Notes: a model not told the origin generated them from the sequence alone. A stretch of 64,000 nt of DNA from an uncultured Chromatiaceae bacterium (GCA_937978655.1 CALJUX010000004.1:1-64000), one strand, 5' to 3'. Positions 25,383 through 33,995 are shown, numbered from the stretch's first letter. Made by a program: numbers and translations.

Positions 25383-26318
25383 ATGTCAGGCATAGCCCCG
25401 GCCGTCGATTATCAGGCCATTCTGGACCGGATTTGGTCTGAAGTTGCGCCGCGCCTCGGTGAAGGCAAAGTGGCCAGTTATATTCCGCAGCTGGCGACAG
25501 TGCCGCTGGCGCAATTTGGTATGGCGGTTTATACGCTGGACGGTCGGTTATTTACCACGGGACAGGCGCAGACAAGGTTTTCCGCCCAGTCGGTGACCAA
25601 GCTGTTTGCGCTGGCGCTGGCCTACACCCGTGAAGGCGATGCGATTTGGCAGCGCCTCGGCAAAGAGCCATCCGGCAGCGCGTTTAATTCGCTGGTGCAG
25701 CTGGAATATGAACGCGGAATTCCACGTAATCCGTTTATTAATGCCGGCGCTTTGGTCATCACGGACATTCTGGCCAGCCGTTTTGTTGATTCCGAAATTG
25801 CCGTGTTGCAGTTTATCCGCCAGCTCTGTGGCAGCACAGCGCCGGATTTTGATTTAAAAGTGGCGCAGTCAGAATTACAAACCGCGCACCGTAACTACGC
25901 CATCGCCCACCTGATTAAAGATTTTGGCAATCTGCACAATACAGTGTCTGCCGTAGTGCGCAGTTACTGCCGGCAATGTTCGATCACGCTGAACTGTGAA
26001 GAGCTGGCCAAAGCGGCGGCCTTTCTGGCTAATCACGGCACTGTGCCATGGAACGGCCAGCAAATTCTCGACCATAGCAGCGCCAAACGCATCAGCGCGG
26101 TGATGCTGACTTGCGGCACTTATGACGCCGCCGGCGAATTCGCCTATCGTGTTGGCCTGCCGGCTAAAAGTGGTGTCGGTGGCGCTATTGTTGCGGTGAT
26201 CCCGGGCGAAGCAGCGGTGGCGGTCTGGTCACCGGGCTTAGATAGCAGCCATAACTCGGCGCTGGGCACTTATGCGCTGGCGCGGCTGACCGATTTAACC
26301 CGGCATTCGATTTTCTGA
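25383..26318 (+). CDS. glsA: glutaminase
   Basis: A 311-residue cytoplasmic glutaminase of the serine-dependent beta-lactamase-like fold, releasing ammonia and glutamate from glutamine. The S-x-x-K pair is S70 and K73 in FSAQSVTKLFAL. Other conserved stretches are NPFINAGALV, the Tyr-containing MLTCGTYDAAGEFAY and GLPAKSGVGGAIVA near the C-terminus. Length is typical of the GlsA/GlsB family. AGGA lies seven bases upstream of the start. The gene is separated from the divergent purine permease by the inverted-repeat element. No glutamate decarboxylase or antiporter follows, so an acid-resistance role has no local support. Confidence 0.96.
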   Translation: MSGIAPAVDYQAILDRIWSEVAPRLGEGKVASYIPQLATVPLAQFGMAVYTLDGRLFTTGQAQTRFSAQSVTKLFALALAYTREGDAIWQRLGKEPSGSAFNSLVQLEYERGIPRNPFINAGALVITDILASRFVDSEIAVLQFIRQLCGSTAPDFDLKVAQSELQTAHRNYAIAHLIKDFGNLHNTVSAVVRSYCRQCSITLNCEELAKAAAFLANHGTVPWNGQQILDHSSAKRISAVMLTCGTYDAAGEFAYRVGLPAKSGVGGAIVAVIPGEAAVAVWSPGLDSSHNSALGTYALARLTDLTRHSIF

Positions 26319-26322
26319 CGCG

Positions 26323-26347
26323 GCGTCGCACCAAACTGGTGCGGCGC
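26323..26347. repeat. GC-rich hairpin after glsA
   Basis: An 11-bp stem, GCGTCGCACCA with TGGTGCGGCGC and one T-G pair, has a 3-base loop and starts 5 bases after the glsA stop. There is no T run, so this may stabilise the mRNA 3' end or act with Rho rather than being an intrinsic terminator. Confidence 0.6.
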
Positions 26348-26393
26348 TGCGCCAGCCTCAGGCAATACGCCAAACTTACAGCAGATATCTATT

Positions 26394-26415
26394 TGATTTT
26401 AATTAAATAAAATCA
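26394..26415. promoter_or_regulatory. 22-bp AT-rich palindrome upstream of the LysR gene
   Basis: TGATTTTA and TAAAATCA form a perfect 8-bp inverted repeat with a 6-base spacer, 46 bases before the LysR start. LysR proteins often bind such dyads near their own gene, so an autoregulatory operator is possible. Its A/T richness also suits promoter elements. Confidence 0.4.
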
Positions 26416-26461
26416 TTGCACAGCCCTTGCATTAAACCCGTTTTCCTTGCGGAGTTTTGTT

Positions 26462-27346
26462 ATGGCGGTGCATACCCCTTTACGCGGCCTGCGCTGTTTT
26501 TGTGTCGCAGCCGAGTGCCTCAGTTTTAAAGATACCGCGCGTCAGTTATACCTGACGCCTTCTGCCGTCAGCCATCAAATCAAACAGCTGGAAGAACAGC
26601 TGGGGTTTTCCTTGTTTGAACGGCAGACCCGCGCTGTGGTGTTAAGCCGGCAAGGCCAGCAGTTTTATCAGTCGATCAAACCCTTGTTGCAAGGCATTGA
26701 AAGTACAGTGCAGGAATTTTGTCAGCAGCAGCGTGAACAAAAAGTCAGCATCACACTGCCGGAGTTTTTTGCCAGTGAGTTTTTTGTGCCGCGTTTAGTT
26801 GGCTGGTCCGAACTGCACCCGGACATCAATTTACAGCTCGAAACAGTGAAAAGCCGCAGCGATCAGGGCCGTCACACCGACCTGCAAATAGTGCTGGCCA
26901 GCAGTAAACCGACTGACAAAACCAGCTATCAGCTGTTCCCCATCAGCTACGTGCCGGCCTGTAACCCGGAATGGTTTGAAAAACTGCAAAACGAAGAGCA
27001 GTCACCGCTGGAACAAGTGCCACTGATTGTGCATCAGGCGCGGCCCTGGTGCTGGCATCAGTGGGCTGATCAGGCCGGTTTTGACGACTTCCGGCCGAAA
27101 CAAATTATCCAGCTCGACAGCATGTTCAGTGTGGCGCGCGCCGCGCAGCAGGGCCTTGGCGTGGCATTAATCCCGTTGCCAATCAGCACCGCCTGGTTTG
27201 ACAGCGGCAGCCTGGTCAGGCTGTACGAAGAAGAACTGCGCACCCGCGACCATTATTATCTGATCCAACACGAAAGCGCCGAACACCGGCCAGAGATCCA
27301 GCTGCTGATTGACTGGGTGCTGGCGCGCTTCCAGCTCGACAGCTGA
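26462..27346 (+). CDS. LysR family transcriptional regulator (GcvA-like)
   Basis: A 294-residue LysR regulator. The winged helix-turn-helix covers about residues 5-65 (AECLSFKDTARQLYLTPSAVSHQIKQLEE). From about 90 there is a periplasmic-binding-protein-like effector domain. The RGLRCFCVAAECLSF start and SHQIKQLE recognition helix are like GcvA/AmpR-type members. ATG 26462 has GGAG seven bases upstream. It follows glsA on the same strand after 143 bases with its own AT-rich upstream region. The target genes are unknown; neither neighbour is divergently arranged as a typical target would be. Confidence 0.92.
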   Translation: MAVHTPLRGLRCFCVAAECLSFKDTARQLYLTPSAVSHQIKQLEEQLGFSLFERQTRAVVLSRQGQQFYQSIKPLLQGIESTVQEFCQQQREQKVSITLPEFFASEFFVPRLVGWSELHPDINLQLETVKSRSDQGRHTDLQIVLASSKPTDKTSYQLFPISYVPACNPEWFEKLQNEEQSPLEQVPLIVHQARPWCWHQWADQAGFDDFRPKQIIQLDSMFSVARAAQQGLGVALIPLPISTAWFDSGSLVRLYEEELRTRDHYYLIQHESAEHRPEIQLLIDWVLARFQLDS

Positions 27347-27455
27347 ATTTGCATCAGCTGTCGGCTGCATTTTTCTCGTTTGTCAGCAACAGAGGAACAG
27401 CTCTACCATTCATCTCAACAGCAGTACGGACTGCTGTGTGATGGAGGAACATCTG

Positions 27456-27908
27456 ATGAATAGCAAAACTGTAACTGTAATCCGCTCTGCTTTGATCCTG
27501 GGCTTATTGACGGCGGCCTTTGCCGGCCAGGCAAGCAGCTACAAAATGGTTCAGCTGAAGGACGACGCGCAGCATCAGGCCGACCTGCCAACGGTACAGG
27601 AAATGAAGTTTGATGATGCGATGAACCGCTGTGTGCAGCTGACCACCACCGCCACTTTGCAGGCGCAGGCCGCCTGTCATCAGGCCGTCATGCACTCGCG
27701 TTATGCTGCCGGCACTCATGGCAAAGCCAGCCGTACACTCAAAGCCTACGCCTACAACAACAGAGGCGTACAGAAGCTGAAGCAACAAGACAAAGTTGGT
27801 GCCTTAGCTGATTTTCAGATGGCGGTGGAGCTGAATGCCGATGAGATCACGCGGCACAATCTGACGCTGCTGGTGAAGCAGCTGAACAGTGCAGGTCTGG
27901 CCGACTAA
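27456..27908 (+). CDS. small exported TPR-like protein
   Basis: A 150-residue protein with a Sec signal peptide (ALILGLLTAAFAGQASS) and two cysteines in the mature N-terminal half. The C-terminal TPR-like unit is NNRGVQKLKQQDKVGALADF followed by AVELNAD. The start is ATG 27456 with GGAGG eight bases upstream. It is probably periplasmic with a protein-binding role; one TPR unit is too little to say more. It is followed after 31 bases by a small basic protein, and a terminator closes the pair. I do not recognise a named family. Confidence 0.75.
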   Translation: MNSKTVTVIRSALILGLLTAAFAGQASSYKMVQLKDDAQHQADLPTVQEMKFDDAMNRCVQLTTTATLQAQAACHQAVMHSRYAAGTHGKASRTLKAYAYNNRGVQKLKQQDKVGALADFQMAVELNADEITRHNLTLLVKQLNSAGLAD

Positions 27909-27939
27909 AACCTGCATGGCGACCGGGACGGAGATCATG

Positions 27940-28143
27940 ATGATGAAAGCCAGCGACTCAATATTGCCAAGTCAGACCAGCAACATGGCGCTGACCTTAC
28001 GGCAGCTTTGGCAGGAATTGCACAGCCTGTGGCACCTGTGCCGGCATATTGCAGTCAGCCATTGGGACCCGGAACAGGAAAGACGCAAGCTGGTGTTGCA
28101 ACTGCGTAAGCGCAATCGTCAGCAGCGACAGCGGCCTGCCTGA
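27940..28143 (+). CDS. small basic protein of unknown function
   Basis: A 67-residue protein with several tryptophans in its middle and a strongly basic C-terminus (RRKLVLQLRKRNRQQRQR). GGAG lies upstream of three consecutive ATG codons; 27940 has the best spacing. It is preceded by the TPR-like gene and followed by a strong terminator, which supports co-transcription and a real gene. There is no signal peptide. The Arg/Gln-rich tail could bind nucleic acid or membrane lipid, which is a guess. Confidence 0.5.
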   Translation: MMKASDSILPSQTSNMALTLRQLWQELHSLWHLCRHIAVSHWDPEQERRKLVLQLRKRNRQQRQRPA

Positions 28144-28179
28144 GGCCCGTCGCCGCCATCAGCGATAAAACCCGCCACG

Positions 28180-28216
28180 CGGAGCAGTGTTGTCAGCCAC
28201 AACCTGCTCCGTTTTT
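28180..28216 (+). terminator. rho-independent terminator
   Basis: The stem CGGAGCAG-t-GTTGT / ACAAC-CTGCTCCG has a 5-base loop and is followed by TTTTT. It ends the transcript of the TPR-like and small basic proteins. Confidence 0.9.
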
Positions 28217-28313
28217 ATTGGCCGGCATCGGGCAAACCCGGCTGAAACACTTGGGCCGCCTGCCCGCGCGTGGCATAATGGCCGGCTCTTATGTTCTGAC
28301 AGGCGGATTTACC

Positions 28314-28736
28314 ATGCGAATTTGTGGCGTAGATATTACCGGCAACGATGCCATTTTATGTTTGATGGAATTTAAAGACGGCCTGATGTCATTGCCGGAT
28401 TGCCGTACCGTGCGGGTCCAGCTGGTGAAAGACCAGGAGCTGGATAATATGCGCAAGTTCCAGTTCGCCATGGCCAAACTGGCGGAAGATTACAAAATTG
28501 AGAAATATGTCATTCGCGAACGGGCACAAAAAGGCAAATTCGCCGGTTCTGCCGTCGGCTTTAAAATCGAAGCCGCGCTGCAGCTGATCCCAACCGTGGA
28601 TACCGTGATCGCCACCAACGCGGCGATGAAACTGAAACTGGCTGCCAACCCAATCCCGATTGATTTTAAAGAAACTGGCTTAAAAGGTTTTCAGGAAGTC
28701 GCCTTCACGACGGCATACGCTTACCTGATCAGTTAA
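28314..28736 (+). CDS. DUF3010 family protein
   Basis: A 140-residue soluble protein of a family widespread in marine gammaproteobacteria without known function. Matching features are the opening MRICGVDITGNDAILCLM, MSLPDCRTVRV, KFQFAMAKLAEDY, ERAQKGKFAGSAVGFKIEAA and the C-terminal FKETGLKGFQEVAFTTAY. The N-terminal strand pattern resembles an RNase H or Holliday-junction-resolvase-like fold, which is inference. The start ATG 28314 follows GGCGG. It stands between a terminator and the deacetylase gene, 56 bases downstream on the same strand. Confidence 0.9.
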   Translation: MRICGVDITGNDAILCLMEFKDGLMSLPDCRTVRVQLVKDQELDNMRKFQFAMAKLAEDYKIEKYVIRERAQKGKFAGSAVGFKIEAALQLIPTVDTVIATNAAMKLKLAANPIPIDFKETGLKGFQEVAFTTAYAYLIS

Positions 28737-28792
28737 ATCAGACAGGCCAATACAGCTGCAGGATGCACGAAGTGTCAGGTGCGGGGGTTCAT

Positions 28793-29512
28793 ATGTGGCT
28801 GCGGGCGATGTTAGTCCATCCCGGCTTTTTGATTGCAGTGTTGTTCAGCGGCCTGCTGAGCGCCAGCTGGTATTGGTTGCATCAACGTTCCGGCAGCAAC
28901 AGCTTTCAGTGGATTGGCGAGTCGGTGGACCGGGTCAGCACCCGGCAACCACTGGTCGCGCTGACCTTTGACGACGGCCCGCGTGGGCCGGTGTCCCGCC
29001 GCCTGTTACAGGAGCTGAACCGGCTCAATACCAAAGCCACTTTTTTTCTGGTTGGCCGGCAAATCAAACAACATCCGCAATTCACGGCAGAACTCTGGCG
29101 CAGCGGCCATCAGCTTGGCAATCATAGTTTTGCCCACAAAGCGATGGATGACGGCAACCTGTGGCGGTTCTGGCAGGAAGTGCGCGACACCGACAGGCTG
29201 ATCCGCCAAAGCGGTTATCAGGGGCCAATTCATTTCCGGGCGCCGATGGGCAAAAAACGCCTGGCGTTGCCATTAGTGCTGGCACTGGCGCAGAAAAAAC
29301 ACGTGTTGTGGGATGTGAATTCGCAGGATTATAAAAATGTAGCCCCCGAACTGATGATAAAAACGGTGCTGCAAAAAGTGCGGCCCGGCTCTATCGTGCT
29401 GCTGCATGACAGGCCCAATACCGTTGCGGCGTTAGCCGGCATGGTGGCCGGCCTGCGTGCCAAAGGCTATCAGCTGGTGACAGTCGATCAGTTGCTGGCG
29501 CAACAACGCTGA
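28793..29512 (+). CDS. membrane-anchored polysaccharide deacetylase (NodB fold)
   Basis: A 239-residue protein with one N-terminal membrane helix (about 7-27) and a NodB domain facing the periplasm. The metal and catalytic motifs are present: TFDDGPRGP (motif 1), NHSFAH (motif 2, H-S-x-x-H), FRAPMG (motif 3) and LLHDR near the end. Such enzymes remove acetyl groups from GlcNAc-containing glycans or peptidoglycan; the substrate is open. ATG 28793 has a G-rich ribosome site five bases upstream; ATG 28763 is less well placed. The 3' end is 4 bases from that of the convergent flavin reductase gene. Confidence 0.9.
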   Translation: MWLRAMLVHPGFLIAVLFSGLLSASWYWLHQRSGSNSFQWIGESVDRVSTRQPLVALTFDDGPRGPVSRRLLQELNRLNTKATFFLVGRQIKQHPQFTAELWRSGHQLGNHSFAHKAMDDGNLWRFWQEVRDTDRLIRQSGYQGPIHFRAPMGKKRLALPLVLALAQKKHVLWDVNSQDYKNVAPELMIKTVLQKVRPGSIVLLHDRPNTVAALAGMVAGLRAKGYQLVTVDQLLAQQR

Positions 29513-29516
29513 AGCG

Positions 29517-30149
29517 TTAACGCCGTGGCGTCGCCTGATTGGGCCGCGCCAGCGTCAGATTGTCGTCATGTTGGCTATGGCAATACCACTGTCCCCCTAA
29601 ACGCGCCAGCCAGTCAATTTGCTCATGGCGGATGCGGCCTTCGCTGTTAAGCAGACTGTCGTCGATATGCAGACACAACACTTTAGCCAGGATCAAATCA
29701 CAGGCCGGCGCATCCGCCGGATAAGCGCTAATACTCACGCATTCACATTCAAAACTGACCAGACTTTGCGCGAGCCGCGGCGGCGTCACTTTTAACGACG
29801 GCCCTGTGGCAATTTGCAGCATGTCGATTTCACTGACATCCGGTGCATAATCTCCCGCCGTGGCATTCATCAGTGCAAGATCAGCAGGGCTGACCAAATG
29901 CACCACCAGCTGGCCGGTCGCGGCGATATTGCGCGCCGTATCTTTTTGCGCGCCACCGCCTTTGCGGTTCACTGACAACATCAGCGTCGGCGGCGCATCA
30001 CAGACCAGCTGGAAAAAGCTGAACGGCGCCAGATTGCTCTGGCCGTTTTCATTCACAGTACTGACCCAGGCGATAGGCCTTGGCACTATAGTGCCGGCCA
30101 GTAGCGGGTACAGCTCGGCGGCAGTTAAAACGTTGCAGTCGAAAATCAT
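29517..30149 (-). CDS. flavin reductase family (FMN-binding split barrel) protein
   Basis: A 210-residue split-barrel flavoprotein of the flavin-reductase-like family. The FMN-binding stretch PRPIAWVSTVNENGQSNLAP leads into FSFFQLVCDAPPTLMLSV, followed by KDTARNI and FECE near residue 145. Family members reduce FMN with NAD(P)H or bind flavin for an unknown oxidoreductase. Its ATG overlaps the stop of the alanine symporter gene as ATGA, so the two are translationally coupled. No monooxygenase partner is nearby. Confidence 0.88.
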   Translation of the reverse strand: MIFDCNVLTAAELYPLLAGTIVPRPIAWVSTVNENGQSNLAPFSFFQLVCDAPPTLMLSVNRKGGGAQKDTARNIAATGQLVVHLVSPADLALMNATAGDYAPDVSEIDMLQIATGPSLKVTPPRLAQSLVSFECECVSISAYPADAPACDLILAKVLCLHIDDSLLNSEGRIRHEQIDWLARLGGQWYCHSQHDDNLTLARPNQATPRR

Positions 30150-31579
30150 CCGGCCGGCACCTTTTGCTGTACCGTTGCTGTTTTAGCGGCGGCGATTTTT
30201 TTTAAATAGACCTGCAAATCCTGCCGCACTTCTGGCAATAACAGATACAGCGCCAGAATATTCGGCACCGCCATCAGGAAAATCATCGAGTCGATAAAAT
30301 CGAATACCGCCAGCACATTCGGCACAGCGCCAATCGCCACCACCGAACAAATCAGCACTTTGTAGATGCGGATGCTGTGTTTGGTTTCACCGAATAAAAA
30401 ACCCCAGCCTTTTTGGCCGTAATAAGCCCAGCTCACCACAGTGGAGTAACCGAATAACAACAGCGCCACCATCAGCACCAGTGGGAACCAGTCAAATGCG
30501 GTGGCAAAAGCGTAAGACGAGATCTGCACACCATCGAGGCCACTTTGCAGATATGCGCCGGTGATGACGATTAACAGCGCCGAAATAGTACAAATCACCA
30601 CAGTATCGATAAAAGGCTCGAGCAAGCCGACAAAACCTTCGGATACCGGGTCATTGGTGCGCGCGGCGGCGTGGGCTATTGGTGAGGAACCAATACCAGC
30701 TTCGTTCGAATAAGCGGCGCGGCGAAAGCCCTGAATAATGACGCCAATCATGCCGCCGTACGCCGCTTCCGGTGCAAAAGCGCCTTTGACAATAGTCCAG
30801 AGCGCGGCCGGAATTTCCGTGTAATTGAGGCCAATCACCGTCAGCGCACCGACAACATAAATCGCACACATCGCCGGTACCAGCTTTTCGGTGACGCGGG
30901 CAATGCCTTTGATACCGCCGAGGATGACGAGGCCGACCAGCAGCGCATAAATAAAACCAAATAACCAGGCGTTATCAAAACCAGTGACGGTTTTCACCTG
31001 TGAAAAGCCTTGATTGACATGGACAAAACCGGCCGAGCCAAACACACAGGCCAGCGCAAAAAAACCAGCCAGCACTTTACCAAGACGCGGCAGACCATAT
31101 TTTTCCAGTGCCGCTTTGATGTAATACATCGGGCCACCGGCGACAGTGCCGTCCGGCAAAATCTGCCGGTATTTCACTGCCAGCGTGCATTCAACAAATT
31201 TGGTGGTCATGCCCAAAAAGCCGGCCACTATCATCCAGAAGGTCGCGCCGGGGCCGCCTAGCGTGATGGCGACCGCCACGCCGGCGATATTGCCAGTGCC
31301 AACAGTGCCGCTTAAGGCCGCCGACAACGCCTGAAACTGGCTGATCTCGCCTTTATCCGCCGGATCGGCATATTTGCCACGCACCACGCGGATGGCATGA
31401 GCAAAACCGCGGATATTGATAAACCGCAGATACAAAGTAAACACAATAGCGCCGCTGACAAGCCACAACACAGTGACCGGAATCGCGACGCCATCGACGT
31501 TAAACGAATAAAACACCACACTCGCCAAAGCGCTGCTGAAGGCTTCAAAAGCCTGCTGGAAGCTAAAGTCGCTGGACAT
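30146..31579 (-). CDS. sodium:alanine symporter family (AGCS) transporter
   Basis: A 477-residue inner-membrane symporter of the AGCS family, which imports alanine or glycine with sodium. Signatures are LSGTVGTGNIAGVAVAITLG, the family motif GGPMYYI, SNEAGIGSSPIAHAAA and YGQKGWGFLFG. About eleven helices are expected and seen. The start is ATG 31579 with only a weak ribosome site. It is the first gene of a coupled pair with the flavin reductase. Alanine versus glycine preference cannot be told. Confidence 0.95.
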   Translation of the reverse strand: MSSDFSFQQAFEAFSSALASVVFYSFNVDGVAIPVTVLWLVSGAIVFTLYLRFINIRGFAHAIRVVRGKYADPADKGEISQFQALSAALSGTVGTGNIAGVAVAITLGGPGATFWMIVAGFLGMTTKFVECTLAVKYRQILPDGTVAGGPMYYIKAALEKYGLPRLGKVLAGFFALACVFGSAGFVHVNQGFSQVKTVTGFDNAWLFGFIYALLVGLVILGGIKGIARVTEKLVPAMCAIYVVGALTVIGLNYTEIPAALWTIVKGAFAPEAAYGGMIGVIIQGFRRAAYSNEAGIGSSPIAHAAARTNDPVSEGFVGLLEPFIDTVVICTISALLIVITGAYLQSGLDGVQISSYAFATAFDWFPLVLMVALLLFGYSTVVSWAYYGQKGWGFLFGETKHSIRIYKVLICSVVAIGAVPNVLAVFDFIDSMIFLMAVPNILALYLLLPEVRQDLQVYLKKIAAAKTATVQQKVPAG

Positions 31580-31682
31580 CTGGAAATCTCTGGACGCAAA
31601 AACCAGCAGATTATCACAATGGCCAAGCGGCGCACTGCAACATCTCGTTATATCTCATCAATTTGTCGCAATTGCGCCAGAA

Positions 31683-32132
31683 TCACGCTGCCGGCACTTC
31701 GGCTTCCACCAACAGTGCGAGCAACTGCAAAGATTCTTGCCAGCCGAGGTAACACATCTCCGGCGGGATCTCGGCCGGAATACCTTGTTGCACTACTTTG
31801 ACTTCAGTGCCACATAGCACTGGAGTGAAGCTGACGCTGGTGATCATCTGGCCCGGTAAATTCGGATCGTTAAACACGTCGGTATAACGGATTTGCTGGT
31901 TTGGACTCAGCTCCAGATACTCACCACCAAAGCTGTGGCTCTGGCTGTTACTGAAGTTGGTAAAACTCATTTTAAAGCGGCCGCCTTCGCGCACATCCAG
32001 CTGATGCACAGTGCAGATGAAACCATGCGGTGGCAGCCATTTCGCCAAGGCTTCGGCAGTTAAAAAAGCCCGGTACAGCCGTTCAGCCGGGGCGCGGAAC
32101 ACGCGGTGTAAAGTTACGGTATGGCTCATCAT
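31683..32132 (-). CDS. SRPBCC (AHSA1-like) domain protein
   Basis: A 149-residue START/Bet v1-like protein of the activator-of-Hsp90-ATPase group. It opens with HTVTLHRVFRAPAERLYRAF and has LAKWLPPHGF, EGGRFKMSF, LGWQESLQLL near the C-terminus. This fold binds hydrophobic ligands, and the family has many stress or detoxification roles. AGAAGG lies six bases before ATG 32132, so this start is preferred over ATG 32138. Transcribed toward the symporter gene with about 100 bases between, it may or may not share that transcript. Confidence 0.88.
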   Translation of the reverse strand: MMSHTVTLHRVFRAPAERLYRAFLTAEALAKWLPPHGFICTVHQLDVREGGRFKMSFTNFSNSQSHSFGGEYLELSPNQQIRYTDVFNDPNLPGQMITSVSFTPVLCGTEVKVVQQGIPAEIPPEMCYLGWQESLQLLALLVEAEVPAA

Positions 32133-32231
32133 AATCATCCTTCTGGTGTGGGGACTCGCGGCGGGAACACAGCAAAAACCCAGCTTAGCCGCGCTGTGCT
32201 ACAGATGCCAGCGTGCCTGAGCTGACAGAGA

Positions 32232-32249
32232 CTGTCATCGTTTTGTGAC
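32232..32249 (+). promoter_or_regulatory. possible Pho box upstream of the phosphatase-fold gene
   Basis: CTGTCAT-CGTT-TTGTGAC has the 7-4-7 layout of a PhoB site; the first repeat is perfect and the second matches at four of seven positions. A further CTGTCAT is at 32287-32293. The first site also lies in a palindrome, TGACAG-AGA-CTGTCA (32223-32237). It is upstream of an alkaline-phosphatase-superfamily gene, so phosphate control is plausible but unproven. Confidence 0.35.
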
Positions 32250-32345
32250 CAAAGATTCACCGTGCCGCCATCTGCAAGGCGCGGCGCTGTCATAAATGCG
32301 CTGTAGTCTGCAGTTCCGGGAAGCCCACACTTACCGGAGTCTGTG

Positions 32346-33602
32346 ATGTTGCTGAAGCTGTCTGCCCCTTGCTTATGCCTGATTGCCTGTACCGTCCAAT
32401 TTACCTGCTCCATTCTGGCGACAGCACAAGCTGCCCCCGCGCCTGCGGTGCCAAACCCAAAAGTGGTGCTGGTCAGTATTGACGGCCTGCGCTGGCAGGA
32501 AGTGTTTCATGGCGCCGATCCGGAGATTTTGCGCAATAGCCAGTTTATCCGCCATGCCGACCAGCTCGCGGAATTACCAACGAAACCGCAGCAGCTGATG
32601 CCTTTTGTCCACCAGACCATTGCCTCGCAGGGCATGTTAGTCGGCGACCGCCGCCGTGGCTCAGCGATGCAAGTCAGCAATCCGTGGCACTTTTCTTATC
32701 CGGGGTATAACGAGCTGTTAAGCGGCTACCCGGACCCGGCGATTAACAGCAATGGCAAAATCGCCAACCCCAATGTCACAGTGCTGGAATGGCTGAACCA
32801 ACAGCCGGGTATGGCGCAGCAAGTTGCGGCTTTTGGCTCCTGGGACGTGTTGCCTTATATCCTGAATACCGAGCGCAGCAAATTACCGGTTAACGCCGGT
32901 TTTGCGCCAATGAACGAACAAATGGCCGGCACGCTGACACCGCAGCTGAAATTGCTGAATCAGTTACAACGTCAGACGCCGAGCCCCTGGGCGGCGGTGC
33001 GGCTGGATGTGTTTACCCAGCAGTTTGCGCTGGAATACCTGACGCAGAAAAAACCGCGGTTGCTGTATATCGCTTATGGTGAAACCGACGATTTTGCTCA
33101 CGACGGCCAATACGACCAGTATTTAAAGGCCATTCGCCGTACCGACGGTTTTATCAAAGAATTGTGGCAACAGCTGCAGAGTGACCCGTTTTACGCCGGC
33201 CAGACGACCTTGCTGATCAGCACCGACCATGGCCGTGGCGACAGCGCCAATAGCTGGCAACACCATGCCAGCGGCCGGGCAATCGCCGGCTATATGAAAA
33301 AATTAAAGCACTTTGGTAATGGCGTCAGTGGCTCTGATGAGATTTGGCTGGCCGCACTGGGCCCACAAATTCCGGCGCGCGGTTTGGTGCAAACACAACA
33401 GCCGTGGAGCCAAAGTCAGGTTGCCAGCACTGTGGCGGAACTGTTGGGGTATGATTATCAGGCTTATCAGTACAAAGCCGCAGCGGCCATTCCGCTCGGG
33501 ACATCGAGTGAAGCGACAGCGCAGCTGGCCGGCCGTGGCAGCCAGTTACCCGCCGCACCGGCTACAGACACTTCCGCCAGCGCTATCCTGACGCCGCAAT
33601 AA
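32346..33602 (+). CDS. exported alkaline phosphatase superfamily protein
   Basis: A 418-residue protein with a Sec signal (cleavage probably after ATAQA; a lipobox-like LIAC also occurs). The fold of alkaline phosphatases, sulfatases and phosphodiesterases is indicated by metal-site motifs: SIDGLRW near residue 44, FSYPGYNE near 117 with Ser as the probable nucleophile, GETDDFAHDG near 240 and STDHGRG near 295. The nucleophile is not in the Cys/Ser-x-Pro-x-Arg context of sulfatases, so a phosphatase or phosphodiesterase is more likely. The start ATG 32346 has GGAG six bases upstream. A Pho-box-like site lies upstream. The tail is Ala/Ser/Thr-rich. The gene is monocistronic and converges on gloA2. 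Confidence 0.85.
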   Translation: MLLKLSAPCLCLIACTVQFTCSILATAQAAPAPAVPNPKVVLVSIDGLRWQEVFHGADPEILRNSQFIRHADQLAELPTKPQQLMPFVHQTIASQGMLVGDRRRGSAMQVSNPWHFSYPGYNELLSGYPDPAINSNGKIANPNVTVLEWLNQQPGMAQQVAAFGSWDVLPYILNTERSKLPVNAGFAPMNEQMAGTLTPQLKLLNQLQRQTPSPWAAVRLDVFTQQFALEYLTQKKPRLLYIAYGETDDFAHDGQYDQYLKAIRRTDGFIKELWQQLQSDPFYAGQTTLLISTDHGRGDSANSWQHHASGRAIAGYMKKLKHFGNGVSGSDEIWLAALGPQIPARGLVQTQQPWSQSQVASTVAELLGYDYQAYQYKAAAAIPLGTSSEATAQLAGRGSQLPAAPATDTSASAILTPQ

Positions 33603-33608
33603 TCTCCC

Positions 33609-33995
33609 TCACCGCCGCTGGTAAATCTCCAGCGGCAAACCATCCGGGTCCTGAAAAAAGGTAAAAGCCGCGCCGGTATAAGGGTCAATCCGCACCGGCT
33701 CGGTCGCCACGCCACGCTTATTCAGCCAGGCCACAGTCGCCGCCACATCGTCGACGGCAAAACACAAATGCCGCAACCCCTGCGCTTCCGGCCGGCTCGG
33801 CCGCTCAGGTGCACCGGGAAAGCTGAACAGCTCCAACTGCGTGCCATCCGGCAGCTGTAAATCCAGCTTCCAGCTGTCACGCGTTTCGCGATAATGTTCC
33901 GCCAGAATACGCAAGCCCAGGGTCTCGCTGTAAAAGGCTTTAGAGCGTGCATAATCACTGCAAATCAGCGCCACATGGTGCATAGCCAGCAACAT
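33609..33995 (-). CDS. gloA2: VOC family protein, YaeR/GloA2 type
   Basis: A 128-residue glyoxalase-fold protein nearly colinear with E. coli YaeR (129 residues): MHHVALICSDYARSKAFY, LFSFPGAPERPSRPEAQGLR, FAVDDV, RIDPYTGAAFTFFQDPDGLP and the C-terminal LEIYQ. The metal ligands of the two beta-alpha-beta-beta-beta units, including His near the N-terminus and the Glu of LEIY, are in place. Its natural substrate is not settled in E. coli either. ATG 33995 is used; ATG 33983 is possible. It is a single gene, convergent with the phosphatase-fold gene 6 bases away. Confidence 0.92.
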   Translation of the reverse strand: MLLAMHHVALICSDYARSKAFYSETLGLRILAEHYRETRDSWKLDLQLPDGTQLELFSFPGAPERPSRPEAQGLRHLCFAVDDVAATVAWLNKRGVATEPVRIDPYTGAAFTFFQDPDGLPLEIYQRR

